Origin: Acidimicrobiales bacterium
GTDB lineage: Bacteria > Actinomycetota > Acidimicrobiia > Acidimicrobiales > JABEUL01
Reading direction: 5' to 3'
DNA: 43,972 nt
Assembly (NCBI GenBank): GCA_013044465.1
Contig: JABEUL010000223.1
Coordinates: forward strand, 1 to 43,972
Below, piece by piece: positions 32,776-41,058 of this stretch. Position 1 is the stretch's first letter. Each line of letters starts with the position of its first letter. Below the pieces are notes generated by a model. That model saw only the letters and a program-made list of their open reading frames with translations. It did no database searches and was not told the origin of the DNA. A program made the translations under genes and the position numbers.

Positions 32776-33096
32776 GTGACGGAATCAACATCTCCATCTG
32801 TAGTGGGGTCGTATTCGACTTATCTCGAAAGTTTTCAGCGGAGTATGGATCAACACACTCAATCCGATCAGCACAACAATGATCTAATATCGTCTATCCT
32901 GCGTCCATTTTCCCAAGAAAATGTGACAGAACTTCCAATGGAGAAGCTTAAAAGTGAATCAGGATTATCTGGAATCGACTTTTTGGCCGGTTTAAGGGAC
33001 GCCTCTGACGAGAAGTTCATCACCACGGAAGAAGACGGTGCCGGTTCTGTAGTCAAGTTGCAGGTGCCTCTGTCGGCTGTGAAGACCGCGTTGTAA
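32776..33096 (+). CDS. Small protein, possibly winged-helix, unknown function
   Basis: A 106-residue acidic protein of no family I recognise. The first ~38 residues are polar and probably flexible. The remainder has the order helix (DLISSILRPF), helix (PMEKLKSESG), helix (SGIDFLAGLRDASDE), then two short strands around a Gly turn (FITTEEDGAGSVVKLQ), which is the pattern of a small winged-helix domain. This is a reading of the sequence, not a match. It precedes the membrane-protein gene by 26 nt, so the two form a unit; a regulator or adaptor role is possible. Confidence 0.65.
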   Translation: MTESTSPSVVGSYSTYLESFQRSMDQHTQSDQHNNDLISSILRPFSQENVTELPMEKLKSESGLSGIDFLAGLRDASDEKFITTEEDGAGSVVKLQVPLSAVKTAL

Positions 33097-33122
33097 CACA
33101 TATTAGGTAGGGGACGACTTTG

Positions 33123-33782
33123 ATGGCTCAATTCACTGGCGGATTAATTGTAATGATCTTTGGTGCTTTAGTTGCGACAGGCGAACTTGTAAGTAGATAC
33201 CGTGATCAGCCTAGCAACGCTTTTAAACTTGCTCCGGGCCGTTTCTACATTGGGGTGAATGCAGTTGAATCGATCGGCGCATTGGTAATGGTGCGTGGAT
33301 ATGGCTGGACATTTGGACAGTCGGGCGGAGCAGTCCAGATTACCCAAATATTAGTTGCCGGTTTCGGATCCATTGCACTTTTTCGCAGTTCTCTCTTCAC
33401 AGTGCGCGTTGGATCAACAGATGTTGGAATAGGACCTTCTGCTGTATTAGATTCAATTCTTGCTGCAGCTGATAGAGCAATAGATCGCCAACTTGCTGTG
33501 GAAAGGTCTGAGTGGGTTATTGAACTCACCAAGGATGCTACAAGGATTGATCCAGTCAAAGCCATAGCTCAGCTTCCGCCCTACTGTCTTGCCTTAATGC
33601 AAAATCTTTCGTCTGCTGATCAAGACACACTCGGGAAAGACGTTGCTGTAATCGCAACCCAAAATATATCTCCTAGTGAAAAAGTCAGCCTTCTACTCTT
33701 ATCACTTAGGGACATGATAGGTCCTGATGTGGTAAAACAGGCATTTGAAGCACTTCGACCCGAAATTCAAGCAACTCCTTGA
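33123..33782 (+). CDS. Membrane protein with C-terminal helical domain, unknown function
   Basis: A 219-residue protein with three likely membrane helices (about 5-22, 40-60 and 72-92) and a soluble helical C-terminal part of ~120 residues rich in Leu, Ala and acidic residues. No catalytic motif stands out. The ATG at 33123 has AGGGG 9 nt upstream; a TTG one codon earlier is equally possible. It follows the small protein closely. Its TGA stop overlaps an ATG (TGATG) that opens the next, broken frame. The family is not recognised. Confidence 0.7.
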   Translation: MAQFTGGLIVMIFGALVATGELVSRYRDQPSNAFKLAPGRFYIGVNAVESIGALVMVRGYGWTFGQSGGAVQITQILVAGFGSIALFRSSLFTVRVGSTDVGIGPSAVLDSILAAADRAIDRQLAVERSEWVIELTKDATRIDPVKAIAQLPPYCLALMQNLSSADQDTLGKDVAVIATQNISPSEKVSLLLLSLRDMIGPDVVKQAFEALRPEIQATP

Positions 33783-33973
33783 TGCTTGGATTCCTTGCCG
33801 ATAATAATTTGGTCGAAGGCTAAGTAACCTTTAGTTGGTATCCTGAGGGAGCTTCCAATAACGATGTGGCAATAACTGATGGCCTTAGTTTCACTGAACC
33901 ATTGAATTTGAACCGTTACGATGGAGACCTATTGCAGTTGCACTTAAGACCTGAAACTCCGGATGGTCGATGA
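33782..33973 (+). pseudogene. Short coupled frame interrupted by one stop
   Basis: An ATG overlaps the stop of the membrane-protein gene (TGATG) and opens 13 codons, ending at TAA 33821-33823. The same frame then stays open for another 49 codons to TGA 33971-33973. Removing the one stop would give a 63-residue product that I do not recognise. It could be a decayed third gene of the unit, a sequencing error or chance. The remaining bases to 34146 show nothing else that I can assign. Confidence 0.25.
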
Positions 33974-34146
33974 CTCTAAGCTTTTTGCATAGCTATTTAT
34001 GAAAGAGACGTTATTCATCGATTTTGTGACGATACCAATACCACAAAAAGCAAAGTTTGCAATTTGACCTTGCCGAACCATAGTCCACTCGGATTGGTTT
34101 GACGGCCCAAGCAGTCATCCACAAAAGTGGAAATATTTTGAAAACG

Positions 34147-35025
34147 TCAAATTGGCACTTCTCGCTTGTGTCTTTTATCAAATGCCGTGAGACTACTTAC
34201 TCCTCTTGATTCAAGCATTTCACGCATTGAACTAGCCCTATCGGCAACATCTGCAATCTTATGTGCATCAGATGCAGTAGTAAGTGGAACTCCAAGCTTA
34301 ATAAATTCATCCAAAAGATCTGCACTTGGATACTGCTCTTGAACAGGCTTTCTCCAACCCGCCGAAGACAGCTCTGCGGCCATGCCACTCTTCTTCGCTG
34401 CATTTGCCATTCTCGAATTAAGTTCGGACTGCAATTCCATATTATCCAGCTTTCTGCCAGTAACTTTAATCAGATCTGGATGAGCTAATACATCGCAAGT
34501 TTTGGTATCTGCCAACTCTTCAAGGGCTTCAACATAAGATATCCAAACTTTATCCAGATCTCGCTTTTCCCATTCTGACATCGACAGTTCGTCATCGATA
34601 TCATCAAAGCGCCAAGTACCCAACCAATGAATTGAACCCAATAGGACATCGAATGGGTAATCATTAACCACTTTTGAAACCTTTTCCATTCGATCTTTGT
34701 AAAAATCTACCTCAAGTCCAATTACAATCGGAAGTCCCATGGATTTAGCTTGACTGGCTATTTCAACATAGTCATCTAAGTCCTCGGTGGCATGAAAATC
34801 CCAGTAATCTTTCATGCTCTTTGCAAACGCTGGATCTGGCTCTACTTCGTCCCACCAATTCTTAAGAGCTGCTGTGGCTTGTTTGAACCTAAAGAAGTGT
34901 TCAGTAATAGCAATCTCTTGGACTCCTTGAGATTGGGCTTTTTCACAGTAGTCAGCCAACTCTTCTAATGTTGCCTCTCGGGCTCTGTCTGAATGGGCCC
35001 ACAAATGCAAGTGATAATCAATCAA
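34147..35025 (-). CDS. PHP-domain phosphatase (histidinol-phosphatase-like)
   Basis: A 292-residue PHP-family phosphoesterase. The metal-binding motifs are in order: DYHLHLWAHS at residue 3, EIAITEH near 39, GLEVDF near 102, GSIHWLG near 131, DVLAHPDL near 179 and TASDAHK near 252. This set matches histidinol phosphatases of the HisK type, but other PHP phosphatases look alike, and no other his gene is here. The TTG start at 35025 has AGG 8 nt upstream in the tail of the methyltransferase, 9 nt away. Last gene of the DUF3107-Get3-like unit. Confidence 0.88.
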   Translation of the reverse strand: MIDYHLHLWAHSDRAREATLEELADYCEKAQSQGVQEIAITEHFFRFKQATAALKNWWDEVEPDPAFAKSMKDYWDFHATEDLDDYVEIASQAKSMGLPIVIGLEVDFYKDRMEKVSKVVNDYPFDVLLGSIHWLGTWRFDDIDDELSMSEWEKRDLDKVWISYVEALEELADTKTCDVLAHPDLIKVTGRKLDNMELQSELNSRMANAAKKSGMAAELSSAGWRKPVQEQYPSADLLDEFIKLGVPLTTASDAHKIADVADRASSMREMLESRGVSSLTAFDKRHKREVPI

Positions 35026-35034
35026 GAGTCTTGC

Positions 35035-35682
35035 CTAATTGGCCTTTCTTATTAGAGTCAGCCCATCTCTGATAGGCACTATTACGGCTACCAAGTCTTG
35101 CCTTGTTGAAACATTCCGGTTGAACTCTCTTATGGCTTTGGTGTCAATGGTCTGATCGTTTTCATCAAGCACTCTTTTGCTCCAAAGCGTGTTATCGACT
35201 GCAATTACTCCATCTTTTTTAAGTTTGGGTAATACCAAGTCTAAATATGCCATGTAGTTAGCCTTGTCGGCATCAATGAACACAAGGTCATATGGACCAT
35301 CAAGGTTCTCTACCCTCTTTAAGGCATCTCCTTCGTGAATCCTCACTTTAGAGGAAGTGCCAGCTAAGTCATGGCTTTCTTTGGTCGCATTAACGTGTTT
35401 GCGAGATATCTCACATGTATCAATGATTCCCCCCTCATCAAGTGCGAGAGCCATTGCCACTGATGAGTACCCCGAAAATGCGCCGATCTCAAGAATTCTT
35501 CTGGCTCCTGTCATGAAAACGAGCATCTGAAGAAAGCTTCCCTCTAGAGGTCCAACCATCATGGAAGCACCCTCTAAGGTTTCGGTGGTTTTTCTAAATA
35601 TCTCGCTCAGTGCTTCATCTAATGGGGTTGAATTTATTACCGCATAGTTCTCAATTTCAGGATCAGTAATAAAGTTTGACAT
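35035..35682 (-). CDS. Class I SAM-dependent O-methyltransferase
   Basis: A 215-residue methyltransferase of the caffeoyl-CoA/catechol O-methyltransferase type. Motif I is ARRILEIGAFSGYSSVAMA; DTCEISRKH is the acidic loop that holds the ribose of SAM; DLVFIDADKANY and VDNTLWSKRV are the metal-binding motifs of the divalent-cation-dependent group. Substrate not known. The ATG at 35682 shares one base with the stop of the upstream ATPase gene (TAATG), so translation is coupled; a GTG three codons earlier is possible. Similar genes, such as Rv0187-type proteins, are common in actinobacteria. Confidence 0.9.
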   Translation of the reverse strand: MSNFITDPEIENYAVINSTPLDEALSEIFRKTTETLEGASMMVGPLEGSFLQMLVFMTGARRILEIGAFSGYSSVAMALALDEGGIIDTCEISRKHVNATKESHDLAGTSSKVRIHEGDALKRVENLDGPYDLVFIDADKANYMAYLDLVLPKLKKDGVIAVDNTLWSKRVLDENDQTIDTKAIREFNRNVSTRQDLVAVIVPIRDGLTLIRKAN

Positions 35683-36893
35683 TACATCCACAGCCTGCTT
35701 CCAAGATCAGCTAAAGATGCAAGGTCACTTATTTCTGTATCGTAAAAAGGCACCGATGCCACGTAACCAGTAGTTTTAGCAAACGTCTTTTCGAGCGATG
35801 CCTCCTGAAGAGCTACGTTTTGGAAGTTTTGGAAACTAGTCCCAACTTCTTTCAATACACGGGAAACTGAATTTAAATCCACATCTCCACCAAATATCTT
35901 TCCAGCTAACTTATCTGCAATCTTGTCGGAATCTTCTCTCATTCTCTCTGCAACAGTTGCCGCATCTTTAGACCTAAATGATGATGGCAATACTTTGTTG
36001 AGTGCCATAACTTCCAAATTTAGCTTTCTGCGATTAAGCTCATCGACAAAAAACTTTGCCTCTCTAGCAGGCACGGGCTCTAAAGTGGAAACTACCATAA
36101 AACCGGTTCTGTCATCAGACAGTAAAAGGTCAACCCCTTGAGCTCTTTTAACGAATCCGTCATACATACTTTGGAATGCTACAAAGAACTCTGCAATGTC
36201 TTGTAGGAACTGAGAACCAAGTATCCTGTCGGCTATCTGATAGAAGGGCTTAGTCGCAATATTGACAATCCTGGATCTATATGGAGTGATCAACCATCTA
36301 AGCAGACGACTCGCAAAAAAGTCAGCCATTCTCTCAGGAGCATCTAGAAAGTCAAGAGCATTTCTTGTAGGTGGAGTATCTACAACAATCAAGTCATATT
36401 TCCCACTTGAATGCAAATCGTAAAGTCGCTCCATTGCAATGTATTCATGACTCTGCACAAATCGGCTCGTAATGTTGTGATAGAGGGGATTTACCAGGAT
36501 TGCATTGGCGGTTGCTACATCTGGAGCATGCCTTCTAATTAAGGCATCCCAGGACTGCTTGGTGTCGAGCATTGCTACGGAAAGCTGACCTTTTGGCGTT
36601 AGCCCAAGTTCATTAAATGCCTCAGCAGGGATCTCTCTTTCATCGTTTCCAATGCCCTCTAATCCAAGAGCATTTGCCAGACGTTTTGCTGGGTCAATCG
36701 TTAGGACTAAGACATTTTTTGGATACCTGAGGGCAGCTATGAGACCAGTGGCTGCAGCCGTTGTAGTCTTGCCGACGCCTCCTGGTCCACAGGCGATCAG
36801 CACTTCTTTAGTTGCCACCAGATCATCTAAATGGGAAGTGACAGGCGAGTCAGTCCGCTTAGAACGGGTTGATTTTGTGCCCGATGTAGCCAT
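35682..36893 (-). CDS. Get3/ArsA-like ATPase, second subunit (no signature lysine)
   Basis: A 403-residue ArsA/Get3-family P-loop ATPase. The Walker A motif GPGGVGKTT (36-44) has Pro where family members carry the signature lysine of the deviant Walker A. VVDTPPTRNALDFLDAPERM is the switch II region and VMALNKVLP the nucleotide-binding strand. The ~30-residue N-terminus is basic and Ser/Thr-rich. No CxxC zinc motif is present, unlike yeast Get3. Start at ATG 36893 with GAGGAAA in the tail of the first subunit, 1 nt away. The pair resembles mycobacterial Rv3679/Rv3680 (from memory) and probably forms a heterodimer. Confidence 0.9.
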   Translation of the reverse strand: MATSGTKSTRSKRTDSPVTSHLDDLVATKEVLIACGPGGVGKTTTAAATGLIAALRYPKNVLVLTIDPAKRLANALGLEGIGNDEREIPAEAFNELGLTPKGQLSVAMLDTKQSWDALIRRHAPDVATANAILVNPLYHNITSRFVQSHEYIAMERLYDLHSSGKYDLIVVDTPPTRNALDFLDAPERMADFFASRLLRWLITPYRSRIVNIATKPFYQIADRILGSQFLQDIAEFFVAFQSMYDGFVKRAQGVDLLLSDDRTGFMVVSTLEPVPAREAKFFVDELNRRKLNLEVMALNKVLPSSFRSKDAATVAERMREDSDKIADKLAGKIFGGDVDLNSVSRVLKEVGTSFQNFQNVALQEASLEKTFAKTTGYVASVPFYDTEISDLASLADLGSRLWM

Positions 36894-36894
36894 A

Positions 36895-37836
36895 TTAGAT
36901 TTCCTCACCTAGAGCATCAGCAGTTGCCCTTACAGCTCTTATCCCATCTAGGCGATTGAAACGGTAGGGGAGATAAATTAGAGGAATTGAACCAGCAACC
37001 TCTGACCTGAGTCTCTCAATATGTCCTAATCTAGACCGCCTAAGTGTGACTGCCAGTCGTGCAGCATCTAAAACCGGCTGAGAATCACCTTTAGTTTCTT
37101 GAGTCAAAATATCTATGCTCTCACTAGATTTTAAGCTCTCAAAAATCTCTTCGTCGGTGTGGGAAAAAAGCTCGGGGAGAACCTGGTTAACAACTACAGC
37201 TTGAAGATTTACTGTAGTTTCATTTGCAATTCTCTTAGTAAGCTCAAGTGTTTCATTGACAGGCATCTCCTCAGGCGTTGAAACAATAACTACACCTGTT
37301 TTTTCTTTGTCAGAGAGAATATCTAGCATCCAGCCGGTTTGAGATCTAACAGGTCCGACTTTAACCAAATCCCTAATTGCCTGCGGAGCTGCTAATTGAC
37401 CCACAATATGTCCAGTAGGAGAAGCATCAACAATGACTATGTCATAGTGCTTCTCTTTCACCTCCCAGCAAAGCTTTCCCACAGTTAGAATCTCCCTCAC
37501 ACCTGGAGCTGCGGTTGCTACGAACTCGAAAGCCTTTGCAACTGGCCCGATTCTGCCAATTACGGGAACTCTAAGTTGAAGTTTGAGATACTCCCTTAGA
37601 GAGGCTTCGGTGTTCATGGACATGGCCGTCAAGTTGTCATTGACCTCAGTCCCAGAAAACGGTGTGGGCCCGCACTCGAAAGATGCCGAAAGATCATCTT
37701 TAGGCTCAACTTCACATATCAGTACTTTTTTGCCCTGCTCGGCTGCCAGCCAGGCGAGACCAGTTGCAACAGTAGTCTTGCCTACGCCGCCTTTCCCGGT
37801 TACAAAAAGGAGAGATGAATCGAGCAGTTGGCTCAC
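36895..37836 (-). CDS. Get3/ArsA-like ATPase, first subunit
   Basis: A 313-residue ArsA/Get3-family ATPase. GKGGVGKTT at residues 14-22 is a complete deviant Walker A with signature Lys15. IVDASPTGHIVGQLAAP is the switch II region and VVVNQVLPELF the later nucleotide-binding motif. It lacks the CxxC motif and long hydrophobic insertion of tail-anchored-protein chaperones. The GTG start overlaps the DUF3107 stop by 4 nt (GTGA). With the next gene it makes a likely heterodimer in which this subunit supplies the only signature lysine. The cargo in bacteria is unclear; redox or membrane-protein roles have been proposed. Confidence 0.9.
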   Translation of the reverse strand: MSQLLDSSLLFVTGKGGVGKTTVATGLAWLAAEQGKKVLICEVEPKDDLSASFECGPTPFSGTEVNDNLTAMSMNTEASLREYLKLQLRVPVIGRIGPVAKAFEFVATAAPGVREILTVGKLCWEVKEKHYDIVIVDASPTGHIVGQLAAPQAIRDLVKVGPVRSQTGWMLDILSDKEKTGVVIVSTPEEMPVNETLELTKRIANETTVNLQAVVVNQVLPELFSHTDEEIFESLKSSESIDILTQETKGDSQPVLDAARLAVTLRRSRLGHIERLRSEVAGSIPLIYLPYRFNRLDGIRAVRATADALGEEI

Positions 37837-38072
37837 AGCGCTCCGAAACCAACCCTGCGTTCTTCTGTGCCACTAGTAACTTCCACATATGCAACTTTTG
37901 TGACTGGAATCCCGATCTTTGTATTTTTACGATCGGTTAACCAAATCACGCCCTCAGATTTTTCCATAGCATCTTCGATTATTTTGAGAATTTCGTCTCT
38001 GGTGGTACTGTCACCAAACTCGATTGCCAATTCCTTTGGGGCTTGTGATATTCCAATGCGAACTTCAATCAA
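37833..38072 (-). CDS. DUF3107 family protein
   Basis: A 79-residue conserved actinobacterial protein, one DUF3107 domain from end to end. VRIGISQAPKELAIE, WLTDRKNTKIGIPVTKVAYVEV-type sequence (the invariant part is VAYVEV) and the C-terminal EERRVGFG are the family marks. The TTG start at 38072 has AGGAG 7 nt upstream. First gene of the unit with the two Get3-like ATPases, with which it overlaps by 4 nt. Function unknown; the operon suggests a partner or regulator of the ATPase pair. Confidence 0.9.
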   Translation of the reverse strand: MIEVRIGISQAPKELAIEFGDSTTRDEILKIIEDAMEKSEGVIWLTDRKNTKIGIPVTKVAYVEVTSGTEERRVGFGAL

Positions 38073-38144
38073 TTCCTTACTCCTATTTTCGTGAGCAGTC
38101 TCACTCGATCCAACTCGTTTACTAACTTCTATCGTATTGCCTTC

Positions 38145-39149
38145 TCAGGGCCTAAGAGCCCGAATTGCCTCCCTGTCATCCACACCCACTGGAATGACCG
38201 CCATTACAGGGGTAGTTACACCGTTTTCTACATACCTTCTTATGTGTTCTTTGCACTCCTGGTATGAGCCGTGCACAATCAAGTCATCTACCACCTGGTC
38301 TGGTATTTCTTGAAGTGCTTTTTGTCTATCTCCTGATTTCCAAGCCTCCCACATGCCAGAAAGTTGCTCTCCTCTTCCCAACCACTCGTGAAATGCCGCA
38401 TATACGGGAACATTTAAGTACGCAGCAATTGCCATCCTTCCCACAGCTCTTGCGGTGTCAGCGTCCTCGCTTGGGATTACAAAAATCCTGGCAATGATCT
38501 CTCTATCTTCACCCTTCGACCCTTTGAGCACCTCAGTAACTGCCTTTTTGACGTCATTTGCTCCTAACCAGTTCAGAATGGCCCCTTCTGCCTCACGACC
38601 AGCTAGTTGGAGCATATGTGGTCTGAGACCAGCAACCATTATGGGCGGCACTTGCCTGACATCTCCTTGTCCTCTCCTTCTTCCGAGTTTAAAACCCTCC
38701 ACCTTGAAGGTCTCATACTCATGCTTGACTTTTTGCCCCGTTAGGGCCTCTTTGAGAAATCTGACAGTGTCTCTCACCTTGGCAAGGGGGGCTTCAAAGC
38801 GGATATCATTCCACCTTTCAACAATCACATTTGACGACGTTCCAATTCCAAAGGCAAATCTTCCCTGGGCGAGTTCGCTAAGAGTATCTACCTGCATGGC
38901 CAAAAGAGCCGGTCCTCTAGTAAATGCAGGAACAACTGCCGATCCAAGTCTTAGCTCCGGGGCAGCCATAGCAGCAATTGCCAGGGGCACAAAGGCATCT
39001 GTGCCGTCGGCCTCTGCCGACCAGACGTCGCTGTAGCCAAGATCTTGCAGCTCTTTATACCATTCACCTTGTTCATAGAGTGGCACGCCTTCAAAGGGAA
39101 TCGTAATTCCCCATCTTTCACTTTGTTTTGGGTCATTTGCATGGGGCAT
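38145..39149 (-). CDS. LLM-class F420-dependent oxidoreductase
   Basis: A 334-residue luciferase-like monooxygenase-fold protein of the F420-dependent group. WGITIPFEGVPL opens the barrel; LGYSDVWSAEADGTDAF, LRLGSAVVPAFTRGPALLAMQ, GRFAFGIGTSSNVIVE and PPIMVAGLRPHMLQLAGREAEG are family segments. Members use F420 to reduce or oxidise diverse substrates; which one is unknown. The start is ATG 39149, with TAGATT 7 nt upstream; 30 further codons are open but not family-like. With the FrhB-like protein it shows that the organism uses F420. Confidence 0.92.
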   Translation of the reverse strand: MPHANDPKQSERWGITIPFEGVPLYEQGEWYKELQDLGYSDVWSAEADGTDAFVPLAIAAMAAPELRLGSAVVPAFTRGPALLAMQVDTLSELAQGRFAFGIGTSSNVIVERWNDIRFEAPLAKVRDTVRFLKEALTGQKVKHEYETFKVEGFKLGRRRGQGDVRQVPPIMVAGLRPHMLQLAGREAEGAILNWLGANDVKKAVTEVLKGSKGEDREIIARIFVIPSEDADTARAVGRMAIAAYLNVPVYAAFHEWLGRGEQLSGMWEAWKSGDRQKALQEIPDQVVDDLIVHGSYQECKEHIRRYVENGVTTPVMAVIPVGVDDREAIRALRP

Positions 39150-39156
39150 TTTAGGG

Positions 39157-39162
39157 AATCTA
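39157..39162 (-). promoter_or_regulatory. Predicted -10 element, leaderless LLM gene mRNA
   Basis: TAGATT on the minus strand ends 7 nt before the ATG at 39149; no ribosome site. Confidence 0.45.
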
Positions 39163-39343
39163 GTAGAAAAGTGGGCAAATTGGAAATTCAGAGCGAGATT
39201 TTCTTGGCCGACTCCTGGATCTTTGGAAAAAGTGCTCAAATAAATGCCGAAACTTAGTTAAAAATTAGCCAATTGGCTAAATTCGACATTTTTTGCCCCA
39301 ACTATTAGCCCAAAGTGTCATAGCGGTATGGATTAATGGTCTT

Positions 39344-39664
39344 ATGACAGCAAGTAACAGAGAAACTTCAGAAAAGTTAGTTGAATTCATAAGCCTGAGG
39401 GAAGTGCATCAACCCCTAAATTTCCAGTTTCAAGGAAAAGATCGCCCTCAGAATCGCTCAAGGATACAGCGTGTCTCAAGGGCCTCTAAAAGACGTGAGA
39501 AGGCTATGGAGGCCATCTCTAATTGCAAAGCAATATTAGAAGGTGCCCGCCCAAGTGAACCAGAGCCAACATACATTGGACCAAGTGACATTTCCGTAAT
39601 AGGGAAAAGTAAGTCTTATTACGTTGAACGAGGTCAAATTGGCGACCACTTGCCTGCAGCATAA
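39344..39664 (+). CDS. Small basic hypothetical protein
   Basis: A 106-residue protein of unknown function. The middle is rich in Arg, Lys and Ser (RSRIQRVSRASKRREKA), suggesting contact with nucleic acid or a membrane surface; the C-terminal third has a short beta-like stretch (SDISVIGKSKSYYVERG). I prefer ATG 39344 to the more upstream 39293, since the added part is unlike the rest; neither has a ribosome site. It stands between the divergent LLM gene and the ydjC-like gene. Confidence 0.5.
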   Translation: MTASNRETSEKLVEFISLREVHQPLNFQFQGKDRPQNRSRIQRVSRASKRREKAMEAISNCKAILEGARPSEPEPTYIGPSDISVIGKSKSYYVERGQIGDHLPAA

Positions 39665-39707
39665 GTGCTAAAAACAGGAGTTTTTCTTAGCTCCTATCGA
39701 TATAGAC

Positions 39708-39713
39708 TACGGT
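39708..39713 (+). promoter_or_regulatory. Predicted -10 element, leaderless ydjC-like gene mRNA
   Basis: TACGGT ends 7 nt before the ATG at 39721; no ribosome site. Confidence 0.4.
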
Positions 39714-39720
39714 CATAAGT

Positions 39721-40557
39721 ATGACCGGGCCTGACACACTTGTTGAAAAGCTGGGATTAGCACCTGATAGCCGTGCTTTAATTATCTCTGTCAGAGGGCT
39801 TGGCATGTCACAATCCTCCACTGACGCATGTTACGAGGCTATAAGAGATGGCATTGCCACAAGTAGCTCCGTAATGGTTCCGTGCTGTTGGTCACGCTTC
39901 GCAGCGGCTATTTTTAGGGGTGAAGATATTGGTGTTGAACTCACCTTGAATGCCGAGTTTGACCAATACCGATGGGGACCAATTACTCAAGCTCCATCAC
40001 TTTTAGATGGAGATGGCGGTTTCCCAAGAACTCCTGAGGATCTTTGGGAGCACGCTGATGTCGATGAGACTAGGCGAGAGTGTCGATCCCAAATAGAAAG
40101 GGCAGTACTTTGGGGTTTTCCCGTGACACATTTGACTACGCACTTACAGGCAATGGAGAGGCGTCCCGAACTGTTTGACGTTTTTTTGGAGATGGCCGAG
40201 GAGTTTTCACTTCCGATTCGTTTAAGTTCAAAGCCAATTGAAGATGCAATAGGGTTTCCAATTAGGCGACTTGCAGCTTCAGCCGGCATTTTATTTCCTG
40301 ACCACTTAGTTGAGTATGGAGGCAACAGTAGTTCAGACTTTTCCGAATTTCTTTCACATTTGGATCATGGCGTGACCGAGATGGTTGTGGACGTAGCACT
40401 TGAAACTCCAGAGATGAGAGCAATTACGCCCACTTGGACAAAACGAGTAGAGAATCTAAAGGCTATAACCGATGCCACAGAGCTTGACCTATCCAAGTCA
40501 AAGATAGACCTTATTGGATATAGGGACCTTTGCAATCTAATGCGTAAAGGTCGATAA
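39721..40557 (+). CDS. ChbG/YdjC-fold protein with altered metal site
   Basis: A 278-residue protein of the ChbG/YdjC carbohydrate deacetylase family. The fold is recognisable from IATSSSVMVP, GVELTLNAEFDQYRWGP, SLLDGDGGF and THLTTHLQAM. The metal-binding residues are largely lost: the ADDFG motif is replaced by SVRGLG (about 23-28), and the His of GVHLTL is Glu73. Only His137 and His141 remain. It may bind its ligand without hydrolysing it or use another metal geometry. No signal peptide. It follows the small basic protein by 56 nt and is not obviously tied to any neighbour. Confidence 0.8.
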   Translation: MTGPDTLVEKLGLAPDSRALIISVRGLGMSQSSTDACYEAIRDGIATSSSVMVPCCWSRFAAAIFRGEDIGVELTLNAEFDQYRWGPITQAPSLLDGDGGFPRTPEDLWEHADVDETRRECRSQIERAVLWGFPVTHLTTHLQAMERRPELFDVFLEMAEEFSLPIRLSSKPIEDAIGFPIRRLAASAGILFPDHLVEYGGNSSSDFSEFLSHLDHGVTEMVVDVALETPEMRAITPTWTKRVENLKAITDATELDLSKSKIDLIGYRDLCNLMRKGR

Positions 40558-40599
40558 AAACCTCAGTCAAGGCATTGAGTTTTAGTCTCGAAAAAGCTA

Positions 40600-40989
40600 T
40601 TAAAACTCAGTAATAGCTGTAATGTCTGCTTGGAGTTGCTTGTAGTCAGGGGAGTTGGTAATGGGCAAAAGTCCCATTAATTTGGCCATATTGCCAGTCA
40701 CTTTGATTCGTCCTTGCATGAATGCCGTATTGGCATCAAGGTCACCTTTTTGGACACTTCTGTGGTCGTCCATAGTCATGGTCATAGTTACCTCGGCATC
40801 TGGAAGGTCACCAAGTTTGGCTTCTAACAACTTTCCGTTTTCCAAAACCCAGTAGTAGTGAACGTCATTTCCATCCGGAGTGTCAGTAATCACATACTGC
40901 ATTTTTGCCGTTGCCCCAGGACGTTCTGGCTGTGAACTAGCCATCTCTTTAGATTCATCCATCCACTCTTGAGTAAGCCATTTGGACAT
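40600..40989 (-). CDS. SCP2 sterol-carrier-fold protein
   Basis: A 129-residue single-domain SCP2-family protein that binds lipids or acyl chains in a hydrophobic pocket. KMQYVITDTPDGNDVHYYWVLENGKL, in outline a beta-sheet, is followed by the family's AEVTMTMTMDDHRSVQKGDL and the helix AFMQGRIKVTGNMAKLMGLLP. No catalytic residue. The ATG at 40989 has AAAGGAGG about 10 nt upstream. It faces the ydjC-like gene tail to tail. Such proteins often accompany fatty-acid metabolism, and the alkyl-sulfatase-like protein at 9263 lacks exactly this type of domain. Confidence 0.9.
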   Translation of the reverse strand: MSKWLTQEWMDESKEMASSQPERPGATAKMQYVITDTPDGNDVHYYWVLENGKLLEAKLGDLPDAEVTMTMTMDDHRSVQKGDLDANTAFMQGRIKVTGNMAKLMGLLPITNSPDYKQLQADITAITEF

Positions 40990-41058
40990 AAAACCAATCC
41001 TCCTTTTAGTCTTTCAACTAGTTGCGCTCAAGGCAACACTAGCCGAAAATAATGCGTC

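Noticed and set aside
39676..39695. AGGAG-N10-CTCCT hairpin before the ydjC-like gene
   Set aside because: The T-run is on the minus-strand side only, and no minus-strand gene ends there; probably chance.
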